From Pedobacter foliorum (GTDB lineage Bacteria > Bacteroidota > Bacteroidia > Sphingobacteriales > Sphingobacteriaceae), in assembly GCF_013266735.1 (NCBI RefSeq), contig NZ_JABSNU010000005.1, forward strand, positions 124,001-188,000: a DNA stretch of 64,000 bases, in the 5' to 3' direction. The first letter of the stretch is position 1. Each line of letters starts with the position of its first letter. Below the pieces are notes generated by a model. The model was not told where the DNA came from and ran no database searches. It worked only from the letters and a program-made list of their open reading frames with translations. The position numbers and the translations under genes were made by a program. Of this stretch, positions 27,978 through 37,108 are shown piece after piece.

Positions 27978-29732
27978 CTAATGTGTTGATACTCTCCATT
28001 TCTGTGGAGTCACCTTGTATTCCTGCTTAAATACTCTTGCAAAATAACCCGGGTCATCGTAGCCACAATCCATGGCAACTGATGCAATACTGTTGGTAGG
28101 ATCTTGCAATAATTCCATCGCTTTTTTAAGCCTGATCATCCTGATAAACTTATTGGGAGAACACCCTGTCACTGCATCCAGTTTACGGTGAAGTTGCGAA
28201 TGGCTCATAAAAACAAGTTTACTTAATTTTTCTACAGTAAAGTTGGTATCAGTCAGATTCTGTTCCACGGCTTCTCTAATTCTTTTTACAAAACTGTTAT
28301 CTATAGCCTCACCGATCACTTTATCAGGTATGATCAGGTGTTCCATGAACTTGTTTTGATGTATTCCGGCTTTCTTAAGGTAATACTGCTGTAGATTTCT
28401 ACGCATTTCCAGCAACTTTTTTATCCTTACCAATAGTTCTTTTTGATTGAAAGGTTTTTCCAGATACGCATCAGCGCCATGCTGAATGCCTTCAATTTTA
28501 CTACTGATATCAGCTTTTGCCGTTAACATGATGATAGGGATATGGCTGGTATTTTCATTTTGGCGTAGCATTGTAGTCAGTTCAAAACCGTCCATAAAGG
28601 GCATCATAACATCGGTTATAATTAGATCAGGAATCATCTCTGTAGCGATATCAAAATCTTCACGACCGTTTGTGCCTACAAGCAACCGGTATTCAGAAAT
28701 GCAGGAGGCTGTATATGCCACAACATCAGCATTATCTTCAACTAATAATATCAAAGGTGTATTTGTATCTTTTTCTTCATCAGGTGTAATAGATAAGACG
28801 TGATTGTTGGGTGTTATGGGTGTTGAACTTGGTTGTTCTTTAAAATCTTTCTGCATATTTTCCGCAACCGGAGCCACTTTCATTAACGGAAGGGATACGG
28901 TAAATTCAGTACCCTTAAGTGCTCCGGTAGGAGGGCTTTTCACGCTAATATCTCCCTCCATCAACTTTACCAGTTCTTTTGTCAATGCAAGACCAATACC
29001 TGTGCCTTCGGTATTCCGGGTATGGCTATTGTCAGTCTGAAAAAAACGATCGAAAATAAACTGTATCTGATCTTCAGAGATGCCTATTCCTGTATCTTTT
29101 ATTTTTATGATCAGTGTAGGGCCGTTAATATTGATGGATTCTATACTTACACCAATATAGATATTCCCTTTTTCGGGGGTGAATTTGATGGCATTAGAGA
29201 GTAGGTTGGAAACGATCTGTCTTAATTTCTCCTCGTCATATTTTACGTAAAGCACATCAATATCTGTTAAAAAATGTAATTGTTTTTGCTGACTCTCAGC
29301 CAAAGAATGAAAAGATTCGACTATATAACGAAGAAAATGAATGACATCTCCATTGGATAATTGTAAATTCATTTTACCGGTTTCCAGCTTAGAAAGATCT
29401 AACATCTGGTTCACAAGATTCAGGAGGCTTCGGCCATTACGGATGATCATGTCCATTCGGGTTTGAAACAATTCTGTAGGCTTTTCTATTACCTGCTGAG
29501 CCATTCCCAGTATCACCGTAAGTGGCGTGCGGAATTCATGGGTAATATTGGTATATAATTGTGTTTTAATAGAATCCAGCTCTTTCATTCTTCTGGCTTC
29601 CAATTGCTCATAGTTTAACTGAGATTGAAGTTTGGCCTTATTCACATTGAACTTAAGGTATGCTCTAACCGAGAACGCAATAGCTAAAGCATAGATAAGA
29701 TATGCCCACCAATTTAGCCACCATGGAGGCAA
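27978..29732 (-). CDS. Hybrid two-component regulator (HTCS) lacking its sensor domain
   Basis: 584 residues. A membrane helix (about 10-25), then a kinase with His box NITHEFRTPLTVILG, N box NLLSNAIKF and G boxes DTGIGIS and GTGIGLAL, a receiver (LLVEDNADV, LIITDVMMPFMDG) and an AraC-type helix-turn-helix (SIASVAMDCGYDDPGYFARVFK). The normal HTCS has a periplasmic propeller plus Y_Y_Y domain of about 750 residues. Here only the last Y_Y_Y residues can be read upstream of the TTG (29733-29786, including GIWSDHIAELK), then the frame stops. The 5' part has been lost, so it may be dead or signal-blind. It is convergent to SusC/SusD locus 1. Confidence 0.8.
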   Translation of the reverse strand: MPPWWLNWWAYLIYALAIAFSVRAYLKFNVNKAKLQSQLNYEQLEARRMKELDSIKTQLYTNITHEFRTPLTVILGMAQQVIEKPTELFQTRMDMIIRNGRSLLNLVNQMLDLSKLETGKMNLQLSNGDVIHFLRYIVESFHSLAESQQKQLHFLTDIDVLYVKYDEEKLRQIVSNLLSNAIKFTPEKGNIYIGVSIESININGPTLIIKIKDTGIGISEDQIQFIFDRFFQTDNSHTRNTEGTGIGLALTKELVKLMEGDISVKSPPTGALKGTEFTVSLPLMKVAPVAENMQKDFKEQPSSTPITPNNHVLSITPDEEKDTNTPLILLVEDNADVVAYTASCISEYRLLVGTNGREDFDIATEMIPDLIITDVMMPFMDGFELTTMLRQNENTSHIPIIMLTAKADISSKIEGIQHGADAYLEKPFNQKELLVRIKKLLEMRRNLQQYYLKKAGIHQNKFMEHLIIPDKVIGEAIDNSFVKRIREAVEQNLTDTNFTVEKLSKLVFMSHSQLHRKLDAVTGCSPNKFIRMIRLKKAMELLQDPTNSIASVAMDCGYDDPGYFARVFKQEYKVTPQKWRVSTH

Positions 29733-29789
29733 TACCTGTATTTTTAATTCAGCAATATGATCGCTCCAAATCCCCTGACTATTACTAAT

Positions 29790-29846
29790 CTGATTGCATT
29801 TTTAAAGGAAGTTCAGGATAAAAAGTTTATTGCTGATAAAAAGTAA
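29790..29846 (+). pseudogene. C-terminal relic of an unrelated gene at a rearrangement junction
   Basis: The plus strand reads LIAFLKEVQDKKFIADKK and stops at 29844-29846. This resembles the last helix of a c-type cytochrome or cytochrome c peroxidase (compare the common LVAFLxxLTDxxF ending). It abuts the point where the truncated HTCS gene loses its homology. The family assignment is tentative. Confidence 0.35.
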
Positions 29847-29847
29847 T

Positions 29848-30978
29848 TCACGATAGGATAACGAGGTCAGTTTCGGTAGCAGAAATACTCTTCAATAGCT
29901 GATTAAAAATTGCTGTTCTCATAATAACCTGGAACAGATTTAAATGCGGTTTGCCAATACATATAGTGGTGATTTCCTTTTCTTCTGCTATTTTTAAAAT
30001 GGTTTGGGTAATCTGGTCACTTTTAACTTTAATAACTTCGGCTCCCAGCTCTGTTGCCATTTTAAAATTATTGATAAGGTGACGCTGCAGATCCAGTTTA
30101 ATACGATCCCCACTTTCATGATTGTTTTGCACATATAGCACAATCCAGGGAGATCGATAATAGGAGGCTAGTCTGGCTGTTTTTCTAATCACCGTTTTGG
30201 CTGTTGCATTATTGGTGGAAATGCAGGCCAGAAAGCGTTCGGGACGAAGTTTGATTTGTTTAGGTATTTCAATACTGATTTTCCTTTCCAGATGATGGGC
30301 CACTTCCTTTAACGCTAGCTCCCTTAGTTGCAGAATACGTTCAGGTTGGAAGAAATTGCTTAGGGCTCTTTCAATTTTTGTCTTGTCATATATTTTTCCG
30401 GCTTTTAACCGGTCAATCAACTCATCTGCGGTAAGGTCGATGTTTACAATTTCATCTGCGGTTTCCAGAATCTTATCAGGAATCCGCTCTGTGATCGGAA
30501 TACCTGTGATGGTCTCAATATCCTGGTTCATACTTTCCAGGTGTTGGATGTTTACTGCGGAGATCACGCTGATCCCTGCTTCCAGTATATCTGAAACATC
30601 CTGCCAGCGTTTACCGTTTTTACTGCCTTCTACGTTAGTATGTGCCAGTTCATCTACAATGACTACTTCGGGATGGATGTTGATGATGGCATGTACATCC
30701 ATCTCTTCGAGTTCTTTTCCTTTGTAAAAGATTTTTCTTCTTGGAATGACAGGAACACCTTCTAGCAGCGCATGCGTTTCCACACGGTTATGGGTTTCAA
30801 TATAACCGATCTGTATGTTAATACCATTTTTGAGTAAGGCATGTGCTTCCTGCAGCATTCTGTAGGTTTTGCCGACACCTGCACTCATACCGATGTATAC
30901 TTTAAACTTTCCTCTTCTGGATTTTTTTACCAGATCAAGAAATTTTCTTACTGAATCAGTTTTATTGTCTTCTTCCAT
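29848..30978 (-). CDS. kdpD: KdpD N-terminal sensor protein without a kinase domain
   Basis: 376 residues: the KdpD P-loop domain (about 20-230, Walker A GMSAGVGKTYRML, then VVIVDELAHTNVEGS) and a universal-stress-protein domain (about 245-376). The membrane and histidine-kinase parts of the full-length KdpD are absent. In many Bacteroidota this short form is followed by a separate kinase gene. Here the downstream neighbour is the truncated HTCS, and no KdpE is in the window. It is the last gene of the kdp operon. Confidence 0.9.
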   Translation of the reverse strand: MEEDNKTDSVRKFLDLVKKSRRGKFKVYIGMSAGVGKTYRMLQEAHALLKNGINIQIGYIETHNRVETHALLEGVPVIPRRKIFYKGKELEEMDVHAIINIHPEVVIVDELAHTNVEGSKNGKRWQDVSDILEAGISVISAVNIQHLESMNQDIETITGIPITERIPDKILETADEIVNIDLTADELIDRLKAGKIYDKTKIERALSNFFQPERILQLRELALKEVAHHLERKISIEIPKQIKLRPERFLACISTNNATAKTVIRKTARLASYYRSPWIVLYVQNNHESGDRIKLDLQRHLINNFKMATELGAEVIKVKSDQITQTILKIAEEKEITTICIGKPHLNLFQVIMRTAIFNQLLKSISATETDLVILS

Positions 30979-30990
30979 AATTTATTAAAT

Positions 30991-31083
30991 TTACCATTTA
31001 ATAATGATGTAATGGTTACTCGTTAAGTACCAGAGTCCCATGATAATTAGTCCGATACCAAAACGCACAATCAGTTTTTTCAT
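30991..31083 (-). CDS. Tiny single-helix membrane protein in the kdp operon
   Basis: An ATG at 31083 opens 30 codons: a basic start MKKLIVRFG, a hydrophobic core IGLIIMGLWYL and a polar, basic tail ending IIIKW. It sits between the porin gene and kdpD, with 12 nt to the kdpD start, in the same direction. The composition and position suggest a real small membrane protein. I do not recognise a family. Its role is unknown; modulation of KdpD or the pump is an inference. Confidence 0.6.
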   Translation of the reverse strand: MKKLIVRFGIGLIIMGLWYLTSNHYIIIKW

Positions 31084-31163
31084 AACATATATTTGATTTA
31101 ACAATTACGGAACTCAACAGGTTTTAGAGGAGTTCCGTAAGTTTAAAATAGTATAATCTAAGT

Positions 31164-32234
31164 TTAAAATGCGACAGCGATGCTTGCTGTAATTGCTGCA
31201 TTGTTATCTACAGCATTTAAATTACGTGTAAATATTTTGTCTTTACTATTGTACATTTTGCCTTCCAATCTGATTACCGCATTACTAATTGGTGCATAAT
31301 CCAGATTCAGAGAATAGCCAGTTGTTTTAAAACCATTAGGTGTTCCAGTAGCAATAAAAACACCCTCTTTATCCTGATAATACTCCGCTCTTCCGGCGAT
31401 TGCCCATTTGCTGTTGATCTTGTATTGTGCGATGGCAACAGGCGAAAGGACTTCATTTTTGTCGCTGCTTCCTTTGGCTTTCTGTTGTGTTCCATAATCA
31501 AAACCAAGGGTTAATCCAAATTGATTGGTTATCTGGAATATCCCGTAAACATTATGATAGAATCTCGTTACGCGAACAGAATCTGCACCCTCTGTGCCTA
31601 GATAATTGCTGTAGTTAACCGTAATTTTATCGGTTGGTTTCCAGGTTAGTTGTACGCCTCCCGCAGGTTGGCTGTTTCCATTCTGACGGGTAATTCTTTG
31701 CCATCCGTTTAAGTAAAAAGCGGTAGCTGCAAACTTTCCATCATTACTGCCGTAAGTAATTTTTGCACCTGATTCATAGTAAGGAGTGTTTTCTGAGGAA
31801 ATGTTTCTGGTTAGTACCCAGCAATCTTTGGAAATGGCACTCTCAAACCCAATATGTGAGGAGAATACCCCGGCATCTAACCATAAATTTGCAGTTTTGG
31901 ATAGTTTGACTCCGGCATTAGCTTCATAGATATTTTTTAATACTCCCGGTTCGGTAGTTAAATTGGCATTGGCGTAGGTTCCGGCCATTACGGCTACGTT
32001 TGCTCTGATGTTTCCATTATCATAATTGCCTTTAATGAAACCGAGGTTTAAATTAATTTCGTTATGTCGGTTGTGAGAATAGATAAATCCGGGTCTGTTG
32101 TTGTCTGTTGGTTTATTCAAATCATAACCGAAGTAAGTTTCCAGGTAACCACTTACTTTGATCTTAGGTTCTTCCTGTCCGTAAGCGATTGATCCTGTAG
32201 TTAATGCTGCGGCTAATGCTAAAAGTTTTTTCAT
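31164..32234 (-). CDS. Outer-membrane beta-barrel porin in the kdp operon
   Basis: 356 residues with a signal peptide (ends SIAYGQ). Repeated amphipathic strands with aromatic girdles and the terminal strand ITASIAVAF support an outer-membrane barrel. KVSGYLETYFGYDLN opens the barrel, as in the putative porin BBP2 family. Its place between kdpC and kdpD suggests co-expression under potassium limitation, perhaps to pass K+ or counter-ions through the outer membrane. This is inference from context. Confidence 0.82.
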   Translation of the reverse strand: MKKLLALAAALTTGSIAYGQEEPKIKVSGYLETYFGYDLNKPTDNNRPGFIYSHNRHNEINLNLGFIKGNYDNGNIRANVAVMAGTYANANLTTEPGVLKNIYEANAGVKLSKTANLWLDAGVFSSHIGFESAISKDCWVLTRNISSENTPYYESGAKITYGSNDGKFAATAFYLNGWQRITRQNGNSQPAGGVQLTWKPTDKITVNYSNYLGTEGADSVRVTRFYHNVYGIFQITNQFGLTLGFDYGTQQKAKGSSDKNEVLSPVAIAQYKINSKWAIAGRAEYYQDKEGVFIATGTPNGFKTTGYSLNLDYAPISNAVIRLEGKMYNSKDKIFTRNLNAVDNNAAITASIAVAF

Positions 32235-32315
32235 TTTATATTGTTGTATTTTATATTGTTGTATTTAGTTGGTATTCTTAGTTGGAGTTATTGTTTTTTA
32301 GTTGGAGTTATTGTT
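32234..32315. repeat. Two short tandem repeats in the kdpC-porin gap
   Basis: TTTTATATTGTTGTA occurs twice in tandem (32234-32263). TTAGTTGGAGTTATTGTT occurs twice at 20-bp spacing (32278-32295 and 32298-32315), with a degenerate partial copy before it. No coding potential is seen in this gap. The repeats adjoin the palindromic element at 32323. Confidence 0.85.
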
Positions 32316-32322
32316 ATGCAGT

Positions 32323-32423
32323 CGTCATCCTGAATTTATTTCAGGATCTCGCAAGAGAAAAGACTAGCGAGTGCGAGGTCCTGAAATAAATTCAGGATGA
32401 CGATGGTATAAATTCAGGATGAC
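32323..32423. repeat. REP-like palindromic element, copy 2, plus half copy
   Basis: The arms 32323-32351 and 32374-32402 are complementary over 29 nt with one mismatch. Compared with copy 1 (3060-3146), the core GCTGAA/TTCAGC is CCTGAA/TTCAGG, so both sides changed together. A half arm (ATAAATTCAGGATGAC, 32408-32423) follows. The spacer shares CAAGAGAAA and its CTAG and GTGCGAG sequences with copy 1. It lies inside the kdp operon. Confidence 0.88.
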
Positions 32424-32428
32424 AATCA

Positions 32429-32995
32429 TTAACGTTTCAACTCATCCAGGGCAAGGTTCAACTTAAGCACATTTACCGATGAAGGACCAAACAGACCCAA
32501 TAACGGGCCTTGTGTGTTTTTTACCACCAGTTCGGCTACGGTCTTTTCATCTATTTTGCGATAGGCAGCAACTCTTTTGATCTGGATAATGGCACCTTGT
32601 TCAGATATATTTGGATCTAAACCACTACCTGAAGCAGTGACCATATCTGCCGGAATATCGGCTCTTTTTATGGATGGGTTGTATTTCAATAAAGTATCGA
32701 TCCTGTTAGAAACCTCTTTTAGGTAGTCGGGGTTAGAAGGTCCTTTGTTAGAGCCTGCAGATCCTGCCGCATTGTAACCTACAGCTGATGGTCTTCCCCA
32801 GAAATATTCTGGTTTGGTAAAGGATTGGCCAATTGCGGCATAACCAACAACTTTACCATTTCTGGTGATCTTCTCACCTCCACCTTTTCCTTTTGAAAAT
32901 CCACCGGCAAAAGCTACAATTAGAGGATAAATAACGCACAGTAATACCATAAGTACTAGTGTTAAGCGTAAGGATTGTATGATATATTTTTTCAT
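32429..32995 (-). CDS. kdpC: Potassium-transporting ATPase subunit KdpC
   Basis: 188 residues from ATG 32995; an ATG at 33013 would overlap kdpB. One N-terminal membrane helix (LTLVLMVLLCVIYPLIVAF), then the periplasmic KdpC domain with YFWGRPSAVGYN and GSGLDPNIS, both conserved. It stabilises the pump and couples ATP binding to K+ uptake. It is followed by a gap with repeats and then the porin gene. Confidence 0.95.
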   Translation of the reverse strand: MKKYIIQSLRLTLVLMVLLCVIYPLIVAFAGGFSKGKGGGEKITRNGKVVGYAAIGQSFTKPEYFWGRPSAVGYNAAGSAGSNKGPSNPDYLKEVSNRIDTLLKYNPSIKRADIPADMVTASGSGLDPNISEQGAIIQIKRVAAYRKIDEKTVAELVVKNTQGPLLGLFGPSSVNVLKLNLALDELKR

Positions 32996-33005
32996 GATAT
33001 TTTTT

Positions 33006-35036
33006 TTAAACAAATAAGCCTACTACAATGTCAATTAGCTTGATGCCAATAAATGGAGCGATAACACCACCCAAACCGTAAATCAACAAGTTTCTGCGTA
33101 ACAATGCACTGGCACCAATTGGTTTATATTCTACACCTTTTAAGGCCAAAGGGATAAGGATTGGGATAATGATCGCATTGAAAATTACAGCTGATAAAAT
33201 CGCACTTTCAGGACTGTGTAGTCCCATGATATTCAAACTCTGCAATGCAGGAATTGAAGCGATAAACAGAGCTGGCACAATCGCAAAATACTTGGCCACA
33301 TCATTGGCAATTGAGAAGGTGGTCAGTGTTCCGCGAGTGATCAGCAATTGCTTACCAATTTCTACGATCTCGATTAGTTTGGTTGGGTCGTTGTCCAGAT
33401 CTACCATGTTGCCAGCTTCTTTAGCTGCCTGTGTACCACTGTTCATGGCCACACCAACATCTGCCTGTGCAAGGGCAGGGGCGTCATTGGTACCATCACC
33501 CATCATTGCAACGAGTTTACCTAAAGCTTGCTCTTCTTTAATGTAATTCATTTTATCCTCAGGTTTGGCCTCAGCAATAAAATCATCCACACCGGCTTTC
33601 TCTGCAATGAATTTTGCAGTAAGGGGGTTGTCACCGGTAACCATTACAGTTTTTACACCCATTTTGCGCAGGCGCTCAAAACGCTCGCTGATGCCCGGTT
33701 TAATGATGTCCTGTAATTCAATTACACCCAGGGCTTTTTCATTTTCAGAAACAACGAGTGGGGTTCCTCCATTACTTGCTATAATTTTTACCTGCTCTTC
33801 AATGTCAATTGGGAATGGATTACCAGCTGTTAAAACAATATTTCGGATAGAATCAAATGCTCCTTTACGAATTCTTTTTCCATCTGGAGTATCCAAACCA
33901 CTTGACCTGGTTTCTGCGGTGAATTTGATAAATTTAGATCCTTCCGGTGCAGTCAGTAATTTATGATCTTGAGATACTGCAAGTTCAATAATAGATTTAC
34001 CCTCAGGAGTTTCATCTGCAAGAGAACTTAACATGCAGGCGTTAACAAATTGATTGTTATCCAGCCCCGAGGTAGGATAAAAATTGGTTGCTTTACGATT
34101 ACCAATAGTAATGGTGCCCGTTTTATCCAACAATAAAACATCAATATCACCTGCTGTTTCAACAGCTTTACCTGATTTGGTGATTACATTAGCACGCAAT
34201 GCTCTGTCCATACCGGCAATACCAATTGCAGATAACAGTCCACCGATGGTGGTTGGAATCAAACACACAAACAACGAAATTAAGGCTGCAATAGTGATAG
34301 GGGTATTGGCATAATCAGCAAATGGTTTCAGTGTTACACAAACAATAATGAATACCAGAGTAAAACTGGCAAGCAATATGGTTAATGCAATCTCATTAGG
34401 TGTTTTTTGACGTGAAGCTCCTTCAACCAATGCAATCATTTTATCCAGAAAACTTTCGCCTGGTTGGGTGTTTACCTGCACTTTAATGTGGTCAGACAAT
34501 ACCTTTGTTCCGCCTGTAACAGAGGATTTGTCTCCTCCCGACTCCCGGATTACCGGTGCAGATTCTCCGGTGATTGCTGATTCATCAATGGTTGCAATAC
34601 CTTCAATGATCTCCCCGTCAGTAGGGATGGTGTCGCCTGCTTCACAAGTAAAAACATCTCCTTTTTTTAACTGGTTGGAAGAACGGATCTCTATCTTTCC
34701 ATTGGCCAGAACAACTTTAGCAGGAGTTTCCTCACGTGTTTTTCTTAAGCTGTCTGCTTGGGCTTTTCCTCTTGCTTCTGCAATGGCTTCAGCAAAGTTG
34801 GCAAAGAGCACAGTAAGCAATAAGATTAAGAAGATAAAAAAGTTATATAGTGGCGAACCCTGGCCTTCGTTGCTCATGGAATATATGGTCACGTAAGCCA
34901 TAATCACGGTACCGATTTCAACGGTAAACATGACTGGGTTGCGTACCATTACCCTTGGATCAAGTTTGATGAAAGACTGTTTCAGTGCGGTTTGCACTAA
35001 GGCAGGTTCAAATAATTTATTAGATGAGTGTTTCAT
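33006..35036 (-). CDS. kdpB: Potassium-transporting P-type ATPase subunit KdpB
   Basis: 676 residues, full length. The phosphorylation motif is [13 protein letters not shown], the actuator loop AITGESAPV, the hinge [21 protein letters not shown]. Seven membrane segments are expected (for example [26 protein letters not shown]). It is the energising subunit of the high-affinity K+ uptake complex KdpFABC. It starts six bases after kdpA. Confidence 0.97.
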   Translation of the reverse strand: MKHSSNKLFEPALVQTALKQSFIKLDPRVMVRNPVMFTVEIGTVIMAYVTIYSMSNEGQGSPLYNFFIFLILLLTVLFANFAEAIAEARGKAQADSLRKTREETPAKVVLANGKIEIRSSNQLKKGDVFTCEAGDTIPTDGEIIEGIATIDESAITGESAPVIRESGGDKSSVTGGTKVLSDHIKVQVNTQPGESFLDKMIALVEGASRQKTPNEIALTILLASFTLVFIIVCVTLKPFADYANTPITIAALISLFVCLIPTTIGGLLSAIGIAGMDRALRANVITKSGKAVETAGDIDVLLLDKTGTITIGNRKATNFYPTSGLDNNQFVNACMLSSLADETPEGKSIIELAVSQDHKLLTAPEGSKFIKFTAETRSSGLDTPDGKRIRKGAFDSIRNIVLTAGNPFPIDIEEQVKIIASNGGTPLVVSENEKALGVIELQDIIKPGISERFERLRKMGVKTVMVTGDNPLTAKFIAEKAGVDDFIAEAKPEDKMNYIKEEQALGKLVAMMGDGTNDAPALAQADVGVAMNSGTQAAKEAGNMVDLDNDPTKLIEIVEIGKQLLITRGTLTTFSIANDVAKYFAIVPALFIASIPALQSLNIMGLHSPESAILSAVIFNAIIIPILIPLALKGVEYKPIGASALLRRNLLIYGLGGVIAPFIGIKLIDIVVGLFV

Positions 35037-35042
35037 TATAAT

Positions 35043-36761
35043 CTATTTAAGCATAGTAAAGTATTCTGCCAATGGGCCTAAAGCCAGAGCAGGGAAGTAA
35101 GAAAGTGCATTCAGTACAACGATCACCGCAAAAGTCATCAGACTGAAAGTCAAAGTATCTGTTTTTAAGGTACCAGCAGATTCTGGGATGTATTTTTTAG
35201 CACCAAGTAAACCTGCAATGGCAATCGGTCCAATAATCGGTAAGAAACGACCAAGGAACAACACAAAGCCTGTAGCCACGTTCCAGAAAACGTTATTGTC
35301 GCCAAGACCTTCAAAACCAGAACCGTTATTGGCATTGGATGAGGTCACTTCATACAACATCTCTGAGAAACCATGGAAGCCAGGGTTGTTTAACCAGCTT
35401 TTAGGTTGTACTGCCCATGCGGCATCGCCATGATTGGTAAACACATAACTGGCTATGGCAGTTCCTGCTAAAATTAGGAAGGGGCTCAGTAAGGTGATCA
35501 ATGCGGCTATCTTTACTTCTCTAGCTTCTACTTTATGACCAAGGAACTCAGGGGTTCTACCCACCATTAACCCGGAAATAAATACAGCAATGATCAGGTA
35601 GATAAAATAATTCAGCACTCCGACACCACAACCTCCGTAAAAGGAGTTGATCATCATACCCAGTAATTGCCATGCGCCTGTTAGTGGCATGGTGCTGTCG
35701 TGCATACTATTTACAGAACCTGTAGAAATAATTGTAGTTACTGTACTCCAGTAAGCAGATATGGCTGGTCCGAAACGCACCTCTTTGCCCTCCATGGCTC
35801 CGGTAGCCTGTGAAATGCCCATTTTTGCAATGGATGGACTTCCTCCAAGTTCTGAACTTACTGTTGGGATTAACAAAAGGAACATCCCAATGGTCATAAC
35901 TCCGAAGATCATCCAGCCCAGCCTTTTGCGTCGGATGAAAATACCAAAGGCGATGACCATGGCAATAGGGATGATTACCTGTGCAATCAATTCAACCATA
36001 TTGGTAATGTAATTCGGATTTTCAAGTGGGTGGGTAGAGTTGGCTCCAAACCATCCACCACCATTAGTACCTAAGTGCTTGATGGCAATAAAGGCTGCTG
36101 CCGGACCTCTTGACACATTTACAGTATCACCTTGAACTGAAATGAATTGATCTTTTCCTTCATAACTGGTTGGTGAACCGTTAAAAGCAAGAATGATTGC
36201 CATTACCAATGATAAAGGAAGTAATAGTCGTGTAATAGATTTTACAAAGAACTCCCAGAAGTTACCCAGTTTAGTGCTTGTTTTATCGCGAAAAGCTTTA
36301 AAGAGCACCACAGCTGCAGCAATACCTGTTGCACAGCTTACAAACTGAAGGAACATCAGCACAAAATGCTGAGTTAGGTAGGTAACACCGGTTTCACCTG
36401 AGTAGTGCTGCAGGTTACAGTTTACTACGAAACTGATGATGGTATTAAAGGATAGGTCTGGTGTCATTCCAGGGTTTCCATCTGGATTCATCGGAAGCTT
36501 ATCCTGGTACATCAGGACGAAGAATCCGTAAACCAACCATACCAGATTAATGGTCAGCAGCGCTTTCATGTGCTGCTTCCAGTTCATTTCTTCTTTTGGG
36601 TTAATACCCGATAGTTTATAGATTCCGGATTCAATAGGTTTTAAAAAGTCTGTCCAGACTTTTTCTCCGGCAAATACCTTGGCTAGGTACTTGCCCAGCG
36701 GAATAGCGATCACCAATGTAAGCAGGTAGGTAGCTATTATTCCAAGTAATTCAGTGTTCAT
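35043..36761 (-). CDS. kdpA: Potassium-transporting ATPase subunit KdpA
   Basis: 572 residues with about ten membrane helices and the four K+ channel-like selectivity loops (for example NNGSGFEGL and GTNGGGWFGANS). The N-terminal block IPLGKYLAKVFAGE and NPKEEMNWKQH is family-typical. It binds and conducts K+ in the KdpFABC complex at the inner membrane. It lies nine bases after kdpF. Confidence 0.97.
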   Translation of the reverse strand: MNTELLGIIATYLLTLVIAIPLGKYLAKVFAGEKVWTDFLKPIESGIYKLSGINPKEEMNWKQHMKALLTINLVWLVYGFFVLMYQDKLPMNPDGNPGMTPDLSFNTIISFVVNCNLQHYSGETGVTYLTQHFVLMFLQFVSCATGIAAAVVLFKAFRDKTSTKLGNFWEFFVKSITRLLLPLSLVMAIILAFNGSPTSYEGKDQFISVQGDTVNVSRGPAAAFIAIKHLGTNGGGWFGANSTHPLENPNYITNMVELIAQVIIPIAMVIAFGIFIRRKRLGWMIFGVMTIGMFLLLIPTVSSELGGSPSIAKMGISQATGAMEGKEVRFGPAISAYWSTVTTIISTGSVNSMHDSTMPLTGAWQLLGMMINSFYGGCGVGVLNYFIYLIIAVFISGLMVGRTPEFLGHKVEAREVKIAALITLLSPFLILAGTAIASYVFTNHGDAAWAVQPKSWLNNPGFHGFSEMLYEVTSSNANNGSGFEGLGDNNVFWNVATGFVLFLGRFLPIIGPIAIAGLLGAKKYIPESAGTLKTDTLTFSLMTFAVIVVLNALSYFPALALGPLAEYFTMLK

Positions 36762-36770
36762 AATTTACAA

Positions 36771-36848
36771 TTAAAATTTTTCGGGTTTAATCAGCACGTA
36801 AATCATGTAAATGAAAACGGCGATAGCGATAATGAATAATGCGATCAT
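36771..36848 (-). CDS. kdpF: Potassium-transporting ATPase small subunit KdpF
   Basis: A 25-codon gene. The core MIALFIIAIAVFIYMIYVL is one membrane helix and the tail IKPEKF is the standard KdpF ending. It lies directly upstream of kdpA, as in other kdp operons, and stabilises the complex. Confidence 0.85.
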   Translation of the reverse strand: MIALFIIAIAVFIYMIYVLIKPEKF

Positions 36849-36853
36849 AATTT

Positions 36854-36937
36854 TTAGATTTTTTCGAACCAGTCGATTGATTTGTAAACTACCCAGCAGA
36901 GGATCAGCAGGGCTAAAAAAAGCAGGATTGTAAGCAT
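36854..36937 (-). CDS. Second tiny membrane protein, first gene of the kdp operon
   Basis: An ATG at 36937 opens 27 codons: a hydrophobic helix MLTILLFLALLILCWVVY, then the charged tail KSIDWFEKI. It ends five bases before the kdpF start. Size, topology and position resemble KdpF, but the sequence is distinct. It could be a second stabilising subunit or an operon regulator. I do not recognise it. Confidence 0.6.
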   Translation of the reverse strand: MLTILLFLALLILCWVVYKSIDWFEKI

Positions 36938-37057
36938 GATATTTTATTTTATGATAGGCCTATGCCAATCCATATGCCATATAATTGGTTATATTCGTAA
37001 CTATCTTGTAGTCAGTTTGTTTTGATGATTTTAAATAAAACACTGATGGGTTAAAAC

Positions 37058-37090
37058 ATAAAGACCCTTCCATTATGGAAGGGTCTTTAT
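37058..37090. terminator. Hairpin terminator after the ArgE-like gene
   Basis: A 15-bp perfect stem (37058-37072 with 37076-37090) around a TTA loop, with A- and T-rich ends. The core CCTTCCATTATGGAAGG also occurs in the hairpin at 38338-38366. Confidence 0.85.
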
Positions 37091-37108
37091 CATATTGGTT
37101 TGCTATTG

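Noticed and set aside
33169..34896. Several long plus-strand ORFs opposite kdpB
   Set aside because: Frame shadows of a highly conserved gene, with no signals of their own.
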